From contig JANXLS010000817.1 in the NCBI GenBank assembly GCA_025355035.1, forward strand, positions 1 through 8,779: a stretch of 8,779 bases of DNA, given 5' to 3'. Made by a program: the position numbers and the translations under genes. Under the pieces are notes generated by a model. It had not been told where the DNA came from. It made no database searches and saw only the letters and a list, made by a program, of their open reading frames with translations. Shown here piece by piece: positions 1-7,108 of the stretch. Source of the DNA: Planctomycetota bacterium (GTDB taxonomy: Bacteria > Planctomycetota > SZUA-567 > H5-PLA8). Position 1 is the first letter of the stretch. The number at the start of each line of letters is the position of its first letter.

Positions 1-1227
1 GTTGCGCTTATAGGCTTCCATCAGTGCCGACGTGTCGGGCATGCCCGGCATCTTCATGTCCAAAACGGCGAGCGTAATGTCGCCCTGCTGAATGCGATCC
101 CAGGCTTCGGAACCGTCCGCGCATTCGACGACGGTCATTCCCGACTCTTCCATCCGCAGACGAAAAACCATTCGGATACGTTTGTCGTCGTCGGCGATCA
201 AAACGACCGGACGACCGTCGCCGTTTCGAACACTGGGCGATGTTCCGCCTTGAAAATTGTTCGGCGAACCGTCGGTTCTCAAGCCGATTTTCGAGGCCGT
301 TGGCGCGCTGACATAAGCCAATCCCGGCGTAAGGAGCGATGCTTCCGATACAGCTTGCTGGGTTGCCAATGGAGACAACCGCGTCTCCGTTCCGAAGCGC
401 CGCGAAACGGCAGGCTGCGGAGGTATGCCTTGAGGCGGTTGCTGAGGTCGAACTGTGACCGGTGCCATTCCAGGAAAACCAGGTAGCCCGGGGGAAGGTG
501 CCGAATCAGATGCCGGAATTGCATAACTGTTCTTCGAAAATCCCTGCGGTTTCGACGGCAGTTGTTCCTGATTGTCATCGGGGTTGTGGAATGCGTTCTG
601 GTTGTAGCGCTGCGATGAAGTAGCCGGCGCGGCGCCTTGCCCGTTGCGCACATCGACAGCCTTCTGATTAATTGGCGACGCTGACGTGCGCTGCGGAGCC
701 TGCATCATTCCTGGGGCAATCGTTTCGCGAACCGGATTGCCGCGCACGGGATAGCCTGCACCGTTGGCGCTCGGGAACGAACCCGAGCGTTGCGGCTGGC
801 CCTGCTGTGGCGGTAACGACTGGCGCGCATTATTTTGAACGGCACCCAAAGCCGGCGCTCCGTTCAATACCGGTTCAAACCCGACGCCAATCTGCGCTGA
901 CATCGGGCTTTCGAAATTCTGAGTAAAAGGCGAGCGTAATCGACGGGTGCTCTGGACCGATTCATTCATCTGGAGCGCATTCGGCACGGACAAAAGATCG
1001 TTGAGCATTCCAAAAACTTTGTCTTCCGGAACGCCGGATGCCTGCAATTCTTTGTCAATCAAATCGACAATTATGCGTCGTTCGTCTTCGTCTTTGACGA
1101 GTGCGTTGAAGATGGTGCGGAGCTGAAACGAAGGCATGCGCCGAGCACCGAGTTCGCTCACGACGATGAGCGCCTTAGTCTCATTGCTCAAAGCCTTTAG
1201 CGCGGCTAAAACCACACTGTCGTTCAC
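1..1227 (-). CDS. Receiver-domain protein with long disordered linker (C-terminus cut by window edge)
   Basis: This open frame of 409 codons has no stop and leaves the window at base 1. Residues 1-90 are charged and helix-like and I do not recognise the domain. Residues about 95-335 are rich in Pro, Gln, Asn, Ser and Gly and look disordered. From about residue 341 a response-regulator receiver domain begins: VVLIADDDKRIR supplies the acidic pair D346/D347, and LAVLDMKMPGM supplies the likely phospho-acceptor D390. The conserved Ser/Thr and Lys of the fold, and any output domain, lie outside the window. GTG at 1227 is chosen because an in-frame TGA sits two codons upstream and AGGGGA lies 8 nt before it. 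Known for the family: Asp phosphorylation by a sensor kinase in the cytoplasm. It lies about 300 bp downstream of the dinG-like gene on the same strand. The receiver call is firm; the partner kinase and output are unknown. Confidence 0.85.
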   Translation of the reverse strand, partial: MNDSVVLAALKALSNETKALIVVSELGARRMPSFQLRTIFNALVKDEDERRIIVDLIDKELQASGVPEDKVFGMLNDLLSVPNALQMNESVQSTRRLRSPFTQNFESPMSAQIGVGFEPVLNGAPALGAVQNNARQSLPPQQGQPQRSGSFPSANGAGYPVRGNPVRETIAPGMMQAPQRTSASPINQKAVDVRNGQGAAPATSSQRYNQNAFHNPDDNQEQLPSKPQGFSKNSYAIPASDSAPSPGLPGFPGMAPVTVRPQQPPQGIPPQPAVSRRFGTETRLSPLATQQAVSEASLLTPGLAYVSAPTASKIGLRTDGSPNNFQGGTSPSVRNGDGRPVVLIADDDKRIRMVFRLRMEESGMTVVECADGSEAWDRIQQGDITLAVLDMKMPGMPDTSALMEAYKRN

Positions 1228-1527
1228 AGCTCAAGTCCCCTGAATATAACGGCTCACATGACGAGCATAGCTGGAAAAACTCAACGCCACCGAACTACTT
1301 CGAACGACAAAATTTGGCAATGTTCCCAACTCAGTATAAATACAGCAAACACTGGGCCCGATAGAATTTATGCTTTATCGGACATGAAATGCTGCCGCTT
1401 ATTTGAAAAAATGGATGAGCCCTTTGAGTGACGCAGCGTTGATGAAACCATCAAAAGAGCTTACCCCCTACTGTCCACAATACCGCACGAAAATAGTAAC
1501 CGTCGAACGTTGGCCAATCGCTGCTAT
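1228..1527. other. Intergenic gap between helicase and receiver genes
   Basis: I see no convincing gene here. Short frames exist on the plus strand but have no family resemblance, and some overlap the helicase 3' end. An imperfect hairpin (CCGATA at 1358-1363 pairing with TATCGG at 1376-1381, loop of about 12 nt) is present without a following T-tract on either strand, so it is not called as a terminator. No strong minus-strand -35/-10 pair is visible, so it is open whether the receiver gene is co-transcribed with the helicase. Confidence 0.5.
1236..1241 (-). promoter_or_regulatory. Ribosome binding site for the receiver-domain gene
   Basis: On the minus strand AGGGGA lies 8 nt upstream of the GTG at 1227. 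It supports the non-ATG start, since the reading frame is closed by TGA between this site and the GTG. Confidence 0.5.
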
Positions 1528-4500
1528 TTATGTTCCGATAAATTCTTTGACTTCCGAAATCAGGCCGTCGAGATTCGAAACCGTTTGGGCCTTCGCCGGG
1601 AGCGCTCGGAGAAAGGCGGCACCGTAGCGCTTGGTGATGACTCGCTTGTCCGCGAGTATGACGATGCCGCGATCCTGTTTGGAGCGAATCAAGCGCCCGA
1701 ACCCTTGGCGCAATTTCAGAATTGCATTCGGTACGCTGAAATGTAGAAACGCATCTTTGCCAGCCGCTTCGAGCATTTCGCAGCGACCTTGGATTACAGG
1801 GTCCGTGAACACCGCAAACGGCAGTTTGTGAATAATGAGAAGTGAGAGCGCTTCACCGCGAACGTCGACTCCTTCCCAAAAACTCGACGTTCCCAGCAAT
1901 ACGCGCCGTCCGCCGGATTTTAGCGACGACAGCAGCGACTCGCGCGATCCGTCGCGGCCTTGAGCCAGTACTTCGATCCCTTCCGGGACGAGCATTTGGC
2001 GCAGGATGACCGCGCTGGCATCAAGTGCTGAATAGGACGTGTACAGAACGAGCGCGCGCCCCCCGCTGGCGATGGCAAGTTCGGCGACCATGGCGCTGAA
2101 TTGAGTCGTGTACTCTTTTTCCCGCCCGCCGCCTGGCTCCGGAAGAAATGTGGGGACGAAGAGGCGGCATTGGTCGTTGTAATTAAATGGACTTCCCAGC
2201 AACATTTCGGCCAGCTTCTCGGGCTGGCAATATGACAAGCCAAAGCGAAGTTTGAGGAACTCGAACGCTTTTGGGTGCGGCTTGAGGTCGTCCGCATCCT
2301 GCTGGGAAAGCTGACTTCCAGCCGACGGATTCGGATTTCCCGGCAAGCGCCGATCCAAGACGGCCTGGCTTGGAAACGCCGAAAGCCCGTGCGCGTCGTC
2401 AGCATCGGCATCTCGAACAGAAAGGGTCGCCGACGTCAAAATGATCGAACGCTTCTTCTCATAGAGTTGTCCGTGAAGCAGCGCGGCAATATCGAGCGGC
2501 GCGGCTACCATTCGCGCTCCGCGTCGGCCCCAGCGCTCGCTCCAATACACATAGTTCGGCTCGTCGCCTTTCACGATGAATTCGATATCGTGAATTAACT
2601 CTTGCAGAAACCCGTTTTGAGCGCCGATTTCCGTCAGTAATTCGCGAGCGCGTTGGACCTGGCGCTTGCGGATCTCCGGAAAATCTTCTTCCAGACGCTC
2701 GAGCGTTTGCCTTAATTTCCCGAGCCCCGAAATCGCCGATTCCTTTCCATTTGTGAAGCCTTCAACCGCGTCCGGTTTCAAGCGCGACCACGCGTAGCGC
2801 TTGCGGTCCTCTTGCGATTGAAACGGCTTTTTCTTCGGCGCTCCAAACGGTCCATTTACACCCGCGCTTTGTCGGGGCATCGCCTGACCGCTTCGCCCGC
2901 GTTCAAATGGAACGAACGGCTGAGGAGAAGCGTCTTCGGGTTCCGTTTCCGGTTGTTCGGTCCATTCCCGCACAAAGTCGAAGAAGCGTTCCGAGCCATC
3001 GTTCGCCGGTTGAATCGATTGCATCGTTTCGAGGATGTGCGTGCGAATCTGTTCGTAGAGCGTGTCGGTGAATTCGCTGCGCGCTTGATCGATGTACGTC
3101 AGTAGCGTCGGAAGCAATCCTTTCCCCGCGCCGCTCGAATTCGATGTGCGATATAGGCGATTGAGGATGCGATACATGCGTCGCGGCGCGATTTCGCACG
3201 CCAGGTGGTCGGTCGCGACTTCTTCCAATTTGTGTGCTTCGTCGAAAACGATCTCGCCATAGCGCGGCAGCGTTCCCGCTTCGTTGTTCAAAGACGAAAA
3301 GACAAGCGCATGATTGAGGACGACAACGTCCGCCGATTTCGCCAGGCCGCGCGCTTTGTAAACGAAACAACGCTTGTAGAACGGACACGCGCGCTTCAAA
3401 CAATCGTCGCCGACGGTGTGCAACCGATCCCACAGCACTGGATTTTGCTCGGGCGAAAACGCGGCCAGTTCACTGACATCGCCGTGCGACGTCTTGACCG
3501 CCCAGCTCATGATCGGCAACATCTGCGCGCGTTCTTCGTCGTCCAATTCATGTGGCGCTTCGCCCAGCGTGTACATGAACTTCCGCAGACACAGATAGTT
3601 CGATCGTCCGCGCAACAGAGCCGCTTCGAATTCGACGCCGAGACTTTTCTTGAGGAACGGAATATCTTTACCAAAGAGTTGCGATTGCAGATTTTTCGTA
3701 TGTGTTGAAACCATGACCGGGCGTCCGGCTTTCTTGGCGTACAGAATGGCCGGGACGAGATACGCGAGACTTTTTCCGACGCCCGTGCCGGCTTCGATCA
3801 TCAAATGCGTGCCGCGATTGAACGCATCGGCGACATGCGCTGACATCGTCTCCTGCTCAGGGCGTTCTTCATAGCCGTTCAATTTGGCGAGCGGCCCGTG
3901 CGGTCCCATCATGTGACGAACGTCTTCCGGTTTGACCAATTCGCACGGGGGTTCATCGCGGAAGGAATCGTCGTCTTCGTCGTCCGGGCGCAACGTGTCA
4001 ATGATCTTCGAGAAATCGTTGAATAGCTTTTCGAGCGCGATTTTACCGGAATGAAACGTTTCACTGAACTGATCGTTGACCGCGTTGCCTTCCGCGGCTT
4101 TAAGCAACTTCCGCAAGGGATGCTCCGTCTTCGCCAGCATCCAATTCATCTCCGCAAGCAGCGGCAGCGGAAGGCGCAGAAGATCCGTTTCAAGGCCCAG
4201 CCAGACGCGTTCGATTAATTCGGGTTCCGCCGCGAACGTGTCGGGGTCGGGCGAATCGATTAATTCTGTATTTACGTCGCTGGGTGTTTCAAGCGTATTC
4301 GAAGCAGAACGCGATTTTCCATAAAGAATCGCGAGGTCGCGCACACCTGTCCGACCAGCGGTTGGTAGAACAATCGATGCGAGTTCATCAACGCCAATCA
4401 CTGCGGGACCAGGCAAGCCCGGGAATCCAGCGGAACGCCCGGCTTCTCGTAATCCTTCACGCGCCGTTTCGCCGAATGCGACGATCCATGCATCCGAACC

Positions 4501-4755
4501 CTCAGCGAATTCGACGAAATCTTGAAGCGTCGTATCGGCATCGCGTGCGCGGTCGAGTGTGTTGTTCGTAATGCCGGTCAATCGCGATTGCGCCACCGTG
4601 AGCCGTTGGCCGCGCGCAAGCTGATCGAACGTGTGTGCCGAGCCGTCCGAATGGATGCGCCGACCAATAAATCGCACCATCGTCCCGGCCCCATTGGGTT
4701 CCGCGGTGACGAGCGTGAGATAGACCGGTTGGGAAAATAAAATCGGATTGGCCAT
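1528..4755 (-). CDS. dinG: DinG/XPD-family Fe-S DNA helicase with degenerate N-terminal DnaQ-like exonuclease domain
   Basis: Predicted ATP-dependent superfamily-2 5'-3' DNA helicase of 1075 residues, a family that unwinds damaged, forked or R-loop DNA in the cytoplasm. Residues 9-152 align by eye with a DnaQ-type exonuclease (LTGIT at 59-63 is the family signature), but the catalytic Asp residues are missing. The helicase motifs follow: Walker A EAGTGVGKS at 321-329, DEAH at 505-508, TSAT at 774-777, WEGVDVRG at 960-967 and LRQGFGRLIR at 1015-1024. Four cysteines (C389, C452, C457, C463) fit the 4Fe-4S site; the last three have the 5 and 6 spacing I recall for E. coli DinG. Polar, low-complexity segments at about 597-657 and 780-828 look like insertions. 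ATG at 4755 is preferred over an in-frame TTG at 4794 because the exonuclease-like strand begins shortly after it; its ribosome binding site is weak. The fusion resembles Firmicute DinG in layout. The helicase call is very secure; cellular role is inferred. Confidence 0.93.
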   Translation of the reverse strand: MANPILFSQPVYLTLVTAEPNGAGTMVRFIGRRIHSDGSAHTFDQLARGQRLTVAQSRLTGITNNTLDRARDADTTLQDFVEFAEGSDAWIVAFGETAREGLREAGRSAGFPGLPGPAVIGVDELASIVLPTAGRTGVRDLAILYGKSRSASNTLETPSDVNTELIDSPDPDTFAAEPELIERVWLGLETDLLRLPLPLLAEMNWMLAKTEHPLRKLLKAAEGNAVNDQFSETFHSGKIALEKLFNDFSKIIDTLRPDDEDDDSFRDEPPCELVKPEDVRHMMGPHGPLAKLNGYEERPEQETMSAHVADAFNRGTHLMIEAGTGVGKSLAYLVPAILYAKKAGRPVMVSTHTKNLQSQLFGKDIPFLKKSLGVEFEAALLRGRSNYLCLRKFMYTLGEAPHELDDEERAQMLPIMSWAVKTSHGDVSELAAFSPEQNPVLWDRLHTVGDDCLKRACPFYKRCFVYKARGLAKSADVVVLNHALVFSSLNNEAGTLPRYGEIVFDEAHKLEEVATDHLACEIAPRRMYRILNRLYRTSNSSGAGKGLLPTLLTYIDQARSEFTDTLYEQIRTHILETMQSIQPANDGSERFFDFVREWTEQPETEPEDASPQPFVPFERGRSGQAMPRQSAGVNGPFGAPKKKPFQSQEDRKRYAWSRLKPDAVEGFTNGKESAISGLGKLRQTLERLEEDFPEIRKRQVQRARELLTEIGAQNGFLQELIHDIEFIVKGDEPNYVYWSERWGRRGARMVAAPLDIAALLHGQLYEKKRSIILTSATLSVRDADADDAHGLSAFPSQAVLDRRLPGNPNPSAGSQLSQQDADDLKPHPKAFEFLKLRFGLSYCQPEKLAEMLLGSPFNYNDQCRLFVPTFLPEPGGGREKEYTTQFSAMVAELAIASGGRALVLYTSYSALDASAVILRQMLVPEGIEVLAQGRDGSRESLLSSLKSGGRRVLLGTSSFWEGVDVRGEALSLLIIHKLPFAVFTDPVIQGRCEMLEAAGKDAFLHFSVPNAILKLRQGFGRLIRSKQDRGIVILADKRVITKRYGAAFLRALPAKAQTVSNLDGLISEVKEFIGT

Positions 4756-4821
4756 ACGTAACGGATAGCCTACCGCACGAATGATTTCGCGCAACCGAGC
4801 GCAAGGCGATGGCGAGCCTTT

Positions 4822-4912
4822 TTAGAACCTATCCCAAAACTCGGCGCGTCCAGATGCGCCACGCCGCCCGCCGCAAGCAGATGGATGCGTCGGGTTTTGG
4901 GATAGGTTCTTA
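4822..4912. mobile_element. MITE-like element, 85 bp, with TTA target duplication
   Basis: The left end GAACCTATCCCAAAAC (4825-4840) is repeated exactly inverted at 4894-4909. The next 10 bp inward also match at 7 of 10 positions, so the terminal inverted repeat is about 26 bp. TTA occurs directly outside both ends (4822-4824 and 4910-4912), as expected for a 3-bp target duplication. The interior is about 30 bp, GC-rich, and non-coding. Known: some IS5-family subgroups duplicate a 3-bp TNA target, so an IS5-type transposase acting in trans is a plausible mobiliser; this is inference. The left end lies 67 bp upstream of the helicase start codon, so it may affect that gene's promoter. An alternative is a plain transcribed hairpin, but the flanking duplication argues for transposition. 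Confidence 0.7.
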
Positions 4913-4948
4913 GCAGCCTATTGAGTCCAGCATGCCACATTCCATACC

Positions 4949-5117
4949 CGTTCCATAAAATGCACGTATGTGCATTCACTCCTCGATCATGCTCCCTTGG
5001 CTCTCAATTTTCATCTCAATCTTCGTTCCACAAGTTGCACATACGTGCATTTTTCCTTCCACACGTCCCAATTCTCGATTCCAAACCGTTTCATAAATTG
5101 CACATTGTGCGCACAAT
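4949..5117. repeat. Three spaced copies of a palindrome-containing repeat
   Basis: Units start at 4949, 5024 and 5087 with a shared core CGTTYCAYAARWTGCAC (14-15 of 17 identical pairwise). The first two continue into TGCACGTATGTGCA (4961-4974) and TGCACATACGTGCA (5036-5049), which are exact reverse complements of each other. The third carries a different, perfect 14-bp palindrome ATTGTGCGCACAAT (5104-5117). Spacings are 75 and 63 bp. They could be operators for a dimeric regulator or decayed intergenic repeats. Both spacings are multiples of three and the units lie in one open frame (TTG at 4921 to 5124), but that frame lacks a ribosome binding site and a known family, so I do not call a gene. 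Confidence 0.6.
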
Positions 5118-5125
5118 TATATAAT
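5098..5125 (+). promoter_or_regulatory. Possible sigma70-type promoter overlapping the third palindrome
   Basis: A perfect -10 hexamer TATAAT (5120-5125) is preceded at 16 bp by TTGCAC (5098-5103), a half-matching -35. The palindrome at 5104-5117 fills the spacer, the usual place for a repressor operator. The orientation is toward the 162-bp palindrome and the DUF1501 gene, whose start is almost 600 bp away. The AT-rich surroundings make a chance TATAAT possible. Confidence 0.35.
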
Positions 5126-5294
5126 AGTGATATATTTTAAGTGCCGTTTCCCTCATCCGTCGCCCTATTTTCGAATACCCATGTCTATTTTCGCGTTCAT
5201 TCGCGTCACGCGCATTATTCGATGTTAAAGCCGTTAAAACCCTTTCCAGTCAGTATGCTCCCTCTGTAATATTCAACGGATCAATTTTCGACTT

Positions 5295-5310
5295 TTGACA
5301 CAGGTGTGTC
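5295..5310 (+). promoter_or_regulatory. TTGACA box overlapping a short palindrome
   Basis: A perfect -35-like TTGACA (5295-5300) overlaps the inverted repeat GACACA-GG-TGTGTC (5297-5310). No good -10 follows at 16-18 bp, so a promoter is doubtful; a regulator binding site is equally possible. Confidence 0.2.
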
Positions 5311-5332
5311 GAGTGGCTGCGAAATAACCCCA

Positions 5333-5494
5333 AGGGCCTGTAAAACAATAAACTGAAGAAGTCCGCCGCGTATTTCGGCCTGGGTCGAGGCGGACGCTCA
5401 GTCAGATATACGAGTGTATCTCTGACTGAGCGTTCAACGAAGAGCCAGGCCGAAAGACGCAAGCAATTCTTCAGTTTATTATTTTACAGGCCCT
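5333..5494. mobile_element. 162-bp near-perfect palindrome, probable hairpin-type miniature element
   Basis: The outer 28 bp (5333-5360) and the inverted right end (5467-5494) agree at 27 of 28 positions; the ends begin AGGGCCTGTAAAA. The centre is also palindromic: 5394-5411 pairs with 5416-5433 at 17 of 18 positions around a 4-nt loop, and both arm pairs share the centre 5413.5. In between, TTTCGGCCTGG (5373-5383) is mirrored at 5445-5455, one base off centre, showing a small indel. The arms flanking that block are diverged. There is no coding content and no clear target duplication. Long internal symmetry with the best-conserved termini fits a MITE or folded repeat mobilised by a transposase elsewhere. 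If transcribed, it would fold into one long hairpin. Confidence 0.7.
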
Positions 5495-5700
5495 AAACAG
5501 ATGACGTGCCAGTCGTGTGACGGATCGAACGTTACGCCGCGACAGAGCACTCCCGCATCTTTGCCAGTCTCCAAGGACCGCTGCGGCATGCTACTCCACT
5601 TCCTGATCACAGTTCCTGAATTTCTCCTGCGATTTTTCAGCACGTTGCAATTGAACGGTGAATATAATGATGCGTCGCGTTGAACATCCTTCGCTATAGC

Positions 5701-5706
5701 AGGGAG
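5701..5706 (+). promoter_or_regulatory. Ribosome binding site favouring a TTG start for the DUF1501 gene
   Basis: AGGGAG lies 6 nt before a TTG at 5713. The ATG at 5743 has no comparable site, so the TTG is the preferred start of the (now broken) gene; another TTG at 5680 also lacks one. Confidence 0.4.
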
Positions 5707-5712
5707 CAGCTT

Positions 5713-6958
5713 TTGAGCCACTATTGCAATAACCGGGTCGATATGAGCGGGTTGAGTCGTCGTGAGCTGTTGAAACGCTCCGGGTACGGGCTGGGGGCGA
5801 TGTGTCTCGGGGCTCTGCTGGGGGAAAGCGCTTCAGCGGGGGACGCAAAGGGCGCTCGAAAGCCAGATTTTAACGGGACGTGCAAACGCGTCATTCACAT
5901 CTTCGCCGGCAGCGCGCCGTCGCAGTTGGATACGTTCGATCCCAAGCCGGACATGGCGGCGTTGGCGGGAAAGAACGATGGCGGCAGAGGGGCTTTGTTT
6001 CCGACGCCGTTCAAGTTCAACAAATGCGGCAAGAGCGGCTTGAAGATCAGCGAACTGTTTCCAAAGTTGTCAGAGCGCGCCGACGACATGTGCGTGATCC
6101 GTTCGATGACGACGGACGTCCCGGCGCATGAAGTGACGTCGCAGTTGATGAACACCGGAAATGGGATTTTAAAGCGCCCGTCGTTGGGTTCGTGGACGTT
6201 GTATGGATTGGGCGTGGAGAACGAAAATCTGCCCGGGTTCGTATCGATGGGCGGAAACATTGCCGCGCGCCAGGCGGCATTCTTGCCGAGCACGTGCCAG
6301 GGAGCGCTCGCGAATTACGCGCCGGGGCGCAAGGTCGAGGAAGTGCTGCTGAATCTGCGCAGCGAATTCAATTCGTTTGAGGAACAGCGTCAGCAGTTGG
6401 ATCTGGCCCGGAAGCTGGATTCGATGCACGTGAAGACGGTGCAGAAAGAAGAGCAACTCGAGTCGCGCATCGATTCGTTCGAACTGGCGTTCAAGATGCA
6501 GACAGCAGCGACGGATGCGTTCGACGCGATGAAAGAAACGGCTCAGACGCGCGAGCGCTACGGCAACACATTGATCGGCGGACGGCTGCTGGTGGCTCGA
6601 CGTTTGGCTGAACGCGGCGTACGATTCATTCAAGTCGATGCCGGCGGTTGGGATCATCATTACAGCTTGAAAAAATCGATCACAAAGACGGCTGCCGACA
6701 TCGACCAGCCCGCGGCGGTGTTGCTGGCGGATTTGAAGGAACGCGGGATGTTGGATTCAACGCTGCTGGTGTGGGGTGGGGAATTCGGACGAAATCGGCG
6801 ACAAAGTCGGCTCAAACGGCGTCCACGTGCACGACCTGCACGCAACGATCTTGCACCTGATGGGTTTCGACCACACGAAGTTGACGCACCGCTACAACGG
6901 CCGCGATTTCCGTCTGACCGACAATTTCGGAAAGTTTATCAAAGGAATAATTGCGTAG
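5713..6958 (+). pseudogene. DUF1501 family protein, broken by an internal frameshifting deletion
   Basis: The first part reads as a typical DUF1501 protein, a family with an alkaline-phosphatase/sulfatase-like fold, abundant in Planctomycetes and usually exported; its substrate is unknown. A twin-arginine-like leader (SRRELLKRSGYGLGA, Arg 16-17 from the TTG at 5713) is followed by a hydrophobic stretch. SAPSQLDTFDP (from residue 67), GGWDHH (W313) and WGGEFGR (to R360) are family landmarks. Just after WGGEFGR the frame is lost near 6787-6793. The correct C-terminus resumes in the +1 frame as DEIGDKVGSNGVHVHDLHAT through GRDFRLTD to TAG at 6956-6958. The segment that normally lies between, including a GRDHHP-type motif, is absent; from memory of the family about 35-45 residues are missing. 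The upstream frame itself would run on to 7011 with an unrelated tail. ATG at 5743 is an alternative start. An assembly error is the other explanation. The usual DUF1549/DUF1553 neighbour is not present. Confidence 0.88.
6787..6793 (+). other. Deletion junction in the DUF1501 gene
   Basis: At this point the reading switches from the upstream frame (GEFGR) to the +1 frame (DEIGD). Both frames share the bases GACGAA, so a deletion between two short copies of that sequence would give exactly this junction. The missing length must leave remainder 2 on division by 3. The ancestral sequence is not available here, so the microhomology mechanism is inference. Confidence 0.6.
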
Positions 6959-7097
6959 GAATGTGTGCGAATACGACCCGCGAGCTGTCGCCGTTCCCGC
7001 TCGTGGGGTGAGGGGAAAGCGCGAGACTTTCGCTGTGCCCGCTTCAAGAAATAATGATCAGTAAAACGTCGTTACATAGCCCAGTCGCCAAAGTGCA

Positions 7098-7103
7098 AGA
7101 GGA
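7098..7103 (+). promoter_or_regulatory. Ribosome binding site of the serine dehydratase gene
   Basis: AGAGGA lies 5 nt upstream of the ATG at 7109, a good Shine-Dalgarno match that fixes the start. Confidence 0.65.
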
Positions 7104-7108
7104 AACGA

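Larger units (their letters stand above)
4756..5712. other. Gene-free divergent intergenic region with miniature elements
   Basis: About 950 bp separate the divergent helicase and DUF1501 genes. It contains a MITE-like element, three palindrome-bearing repeats, a possible forward promoter and a 162-bp palindrome, annotated separately. The stretch 5131-5290 is AT-richer and holds a 9-bp direct repeat CTATTTTCG at 5165 and 5185 but nothing else I can name. The stretch 5495-5712 holds no recognisable gene: frames there on both strands match no family I know. Confidence 0.6.

Noticed and set aside
1358..1381. Hairpin CCGATA...TATCGG as a terminator after the helicase gene
   Set aside because: It has a short stem and no T-tract on either strand.
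4755..4794. Upstream TTG start adding 13 residues to the helicase
   Set aside because: The fold begins shortly after the ATG at 4755, and the extra residues resemble nothing in the family.
4921..5124. Small open frame of 67 codons with three FHK-type repeats
   Set aside because: It starts with TTG, has no ribosome binding site and resembles no family; the repeat is better explained at the DNA level by palindromic units.
5156..5220. Repeated TTCGCG/ATTCGCG words as a CRISPR or iteron array
   Set aside because: The words are short and irregularly spaced, without uniform repeats or spacers.
5479..5721. Minus-strand frame of 80 codons next to the 162-bp palindrome
   Set aside because: It begins inside the DUF1501 leader on the opposite strand and ends inside the palindrome; no known domain is visible.
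7012..7108. Terminator or regulatory structure before the serine dehydratase
   Set aside because: Only a 5-bp stem (GAAAG/CTTTC) could be found, too weak to call.
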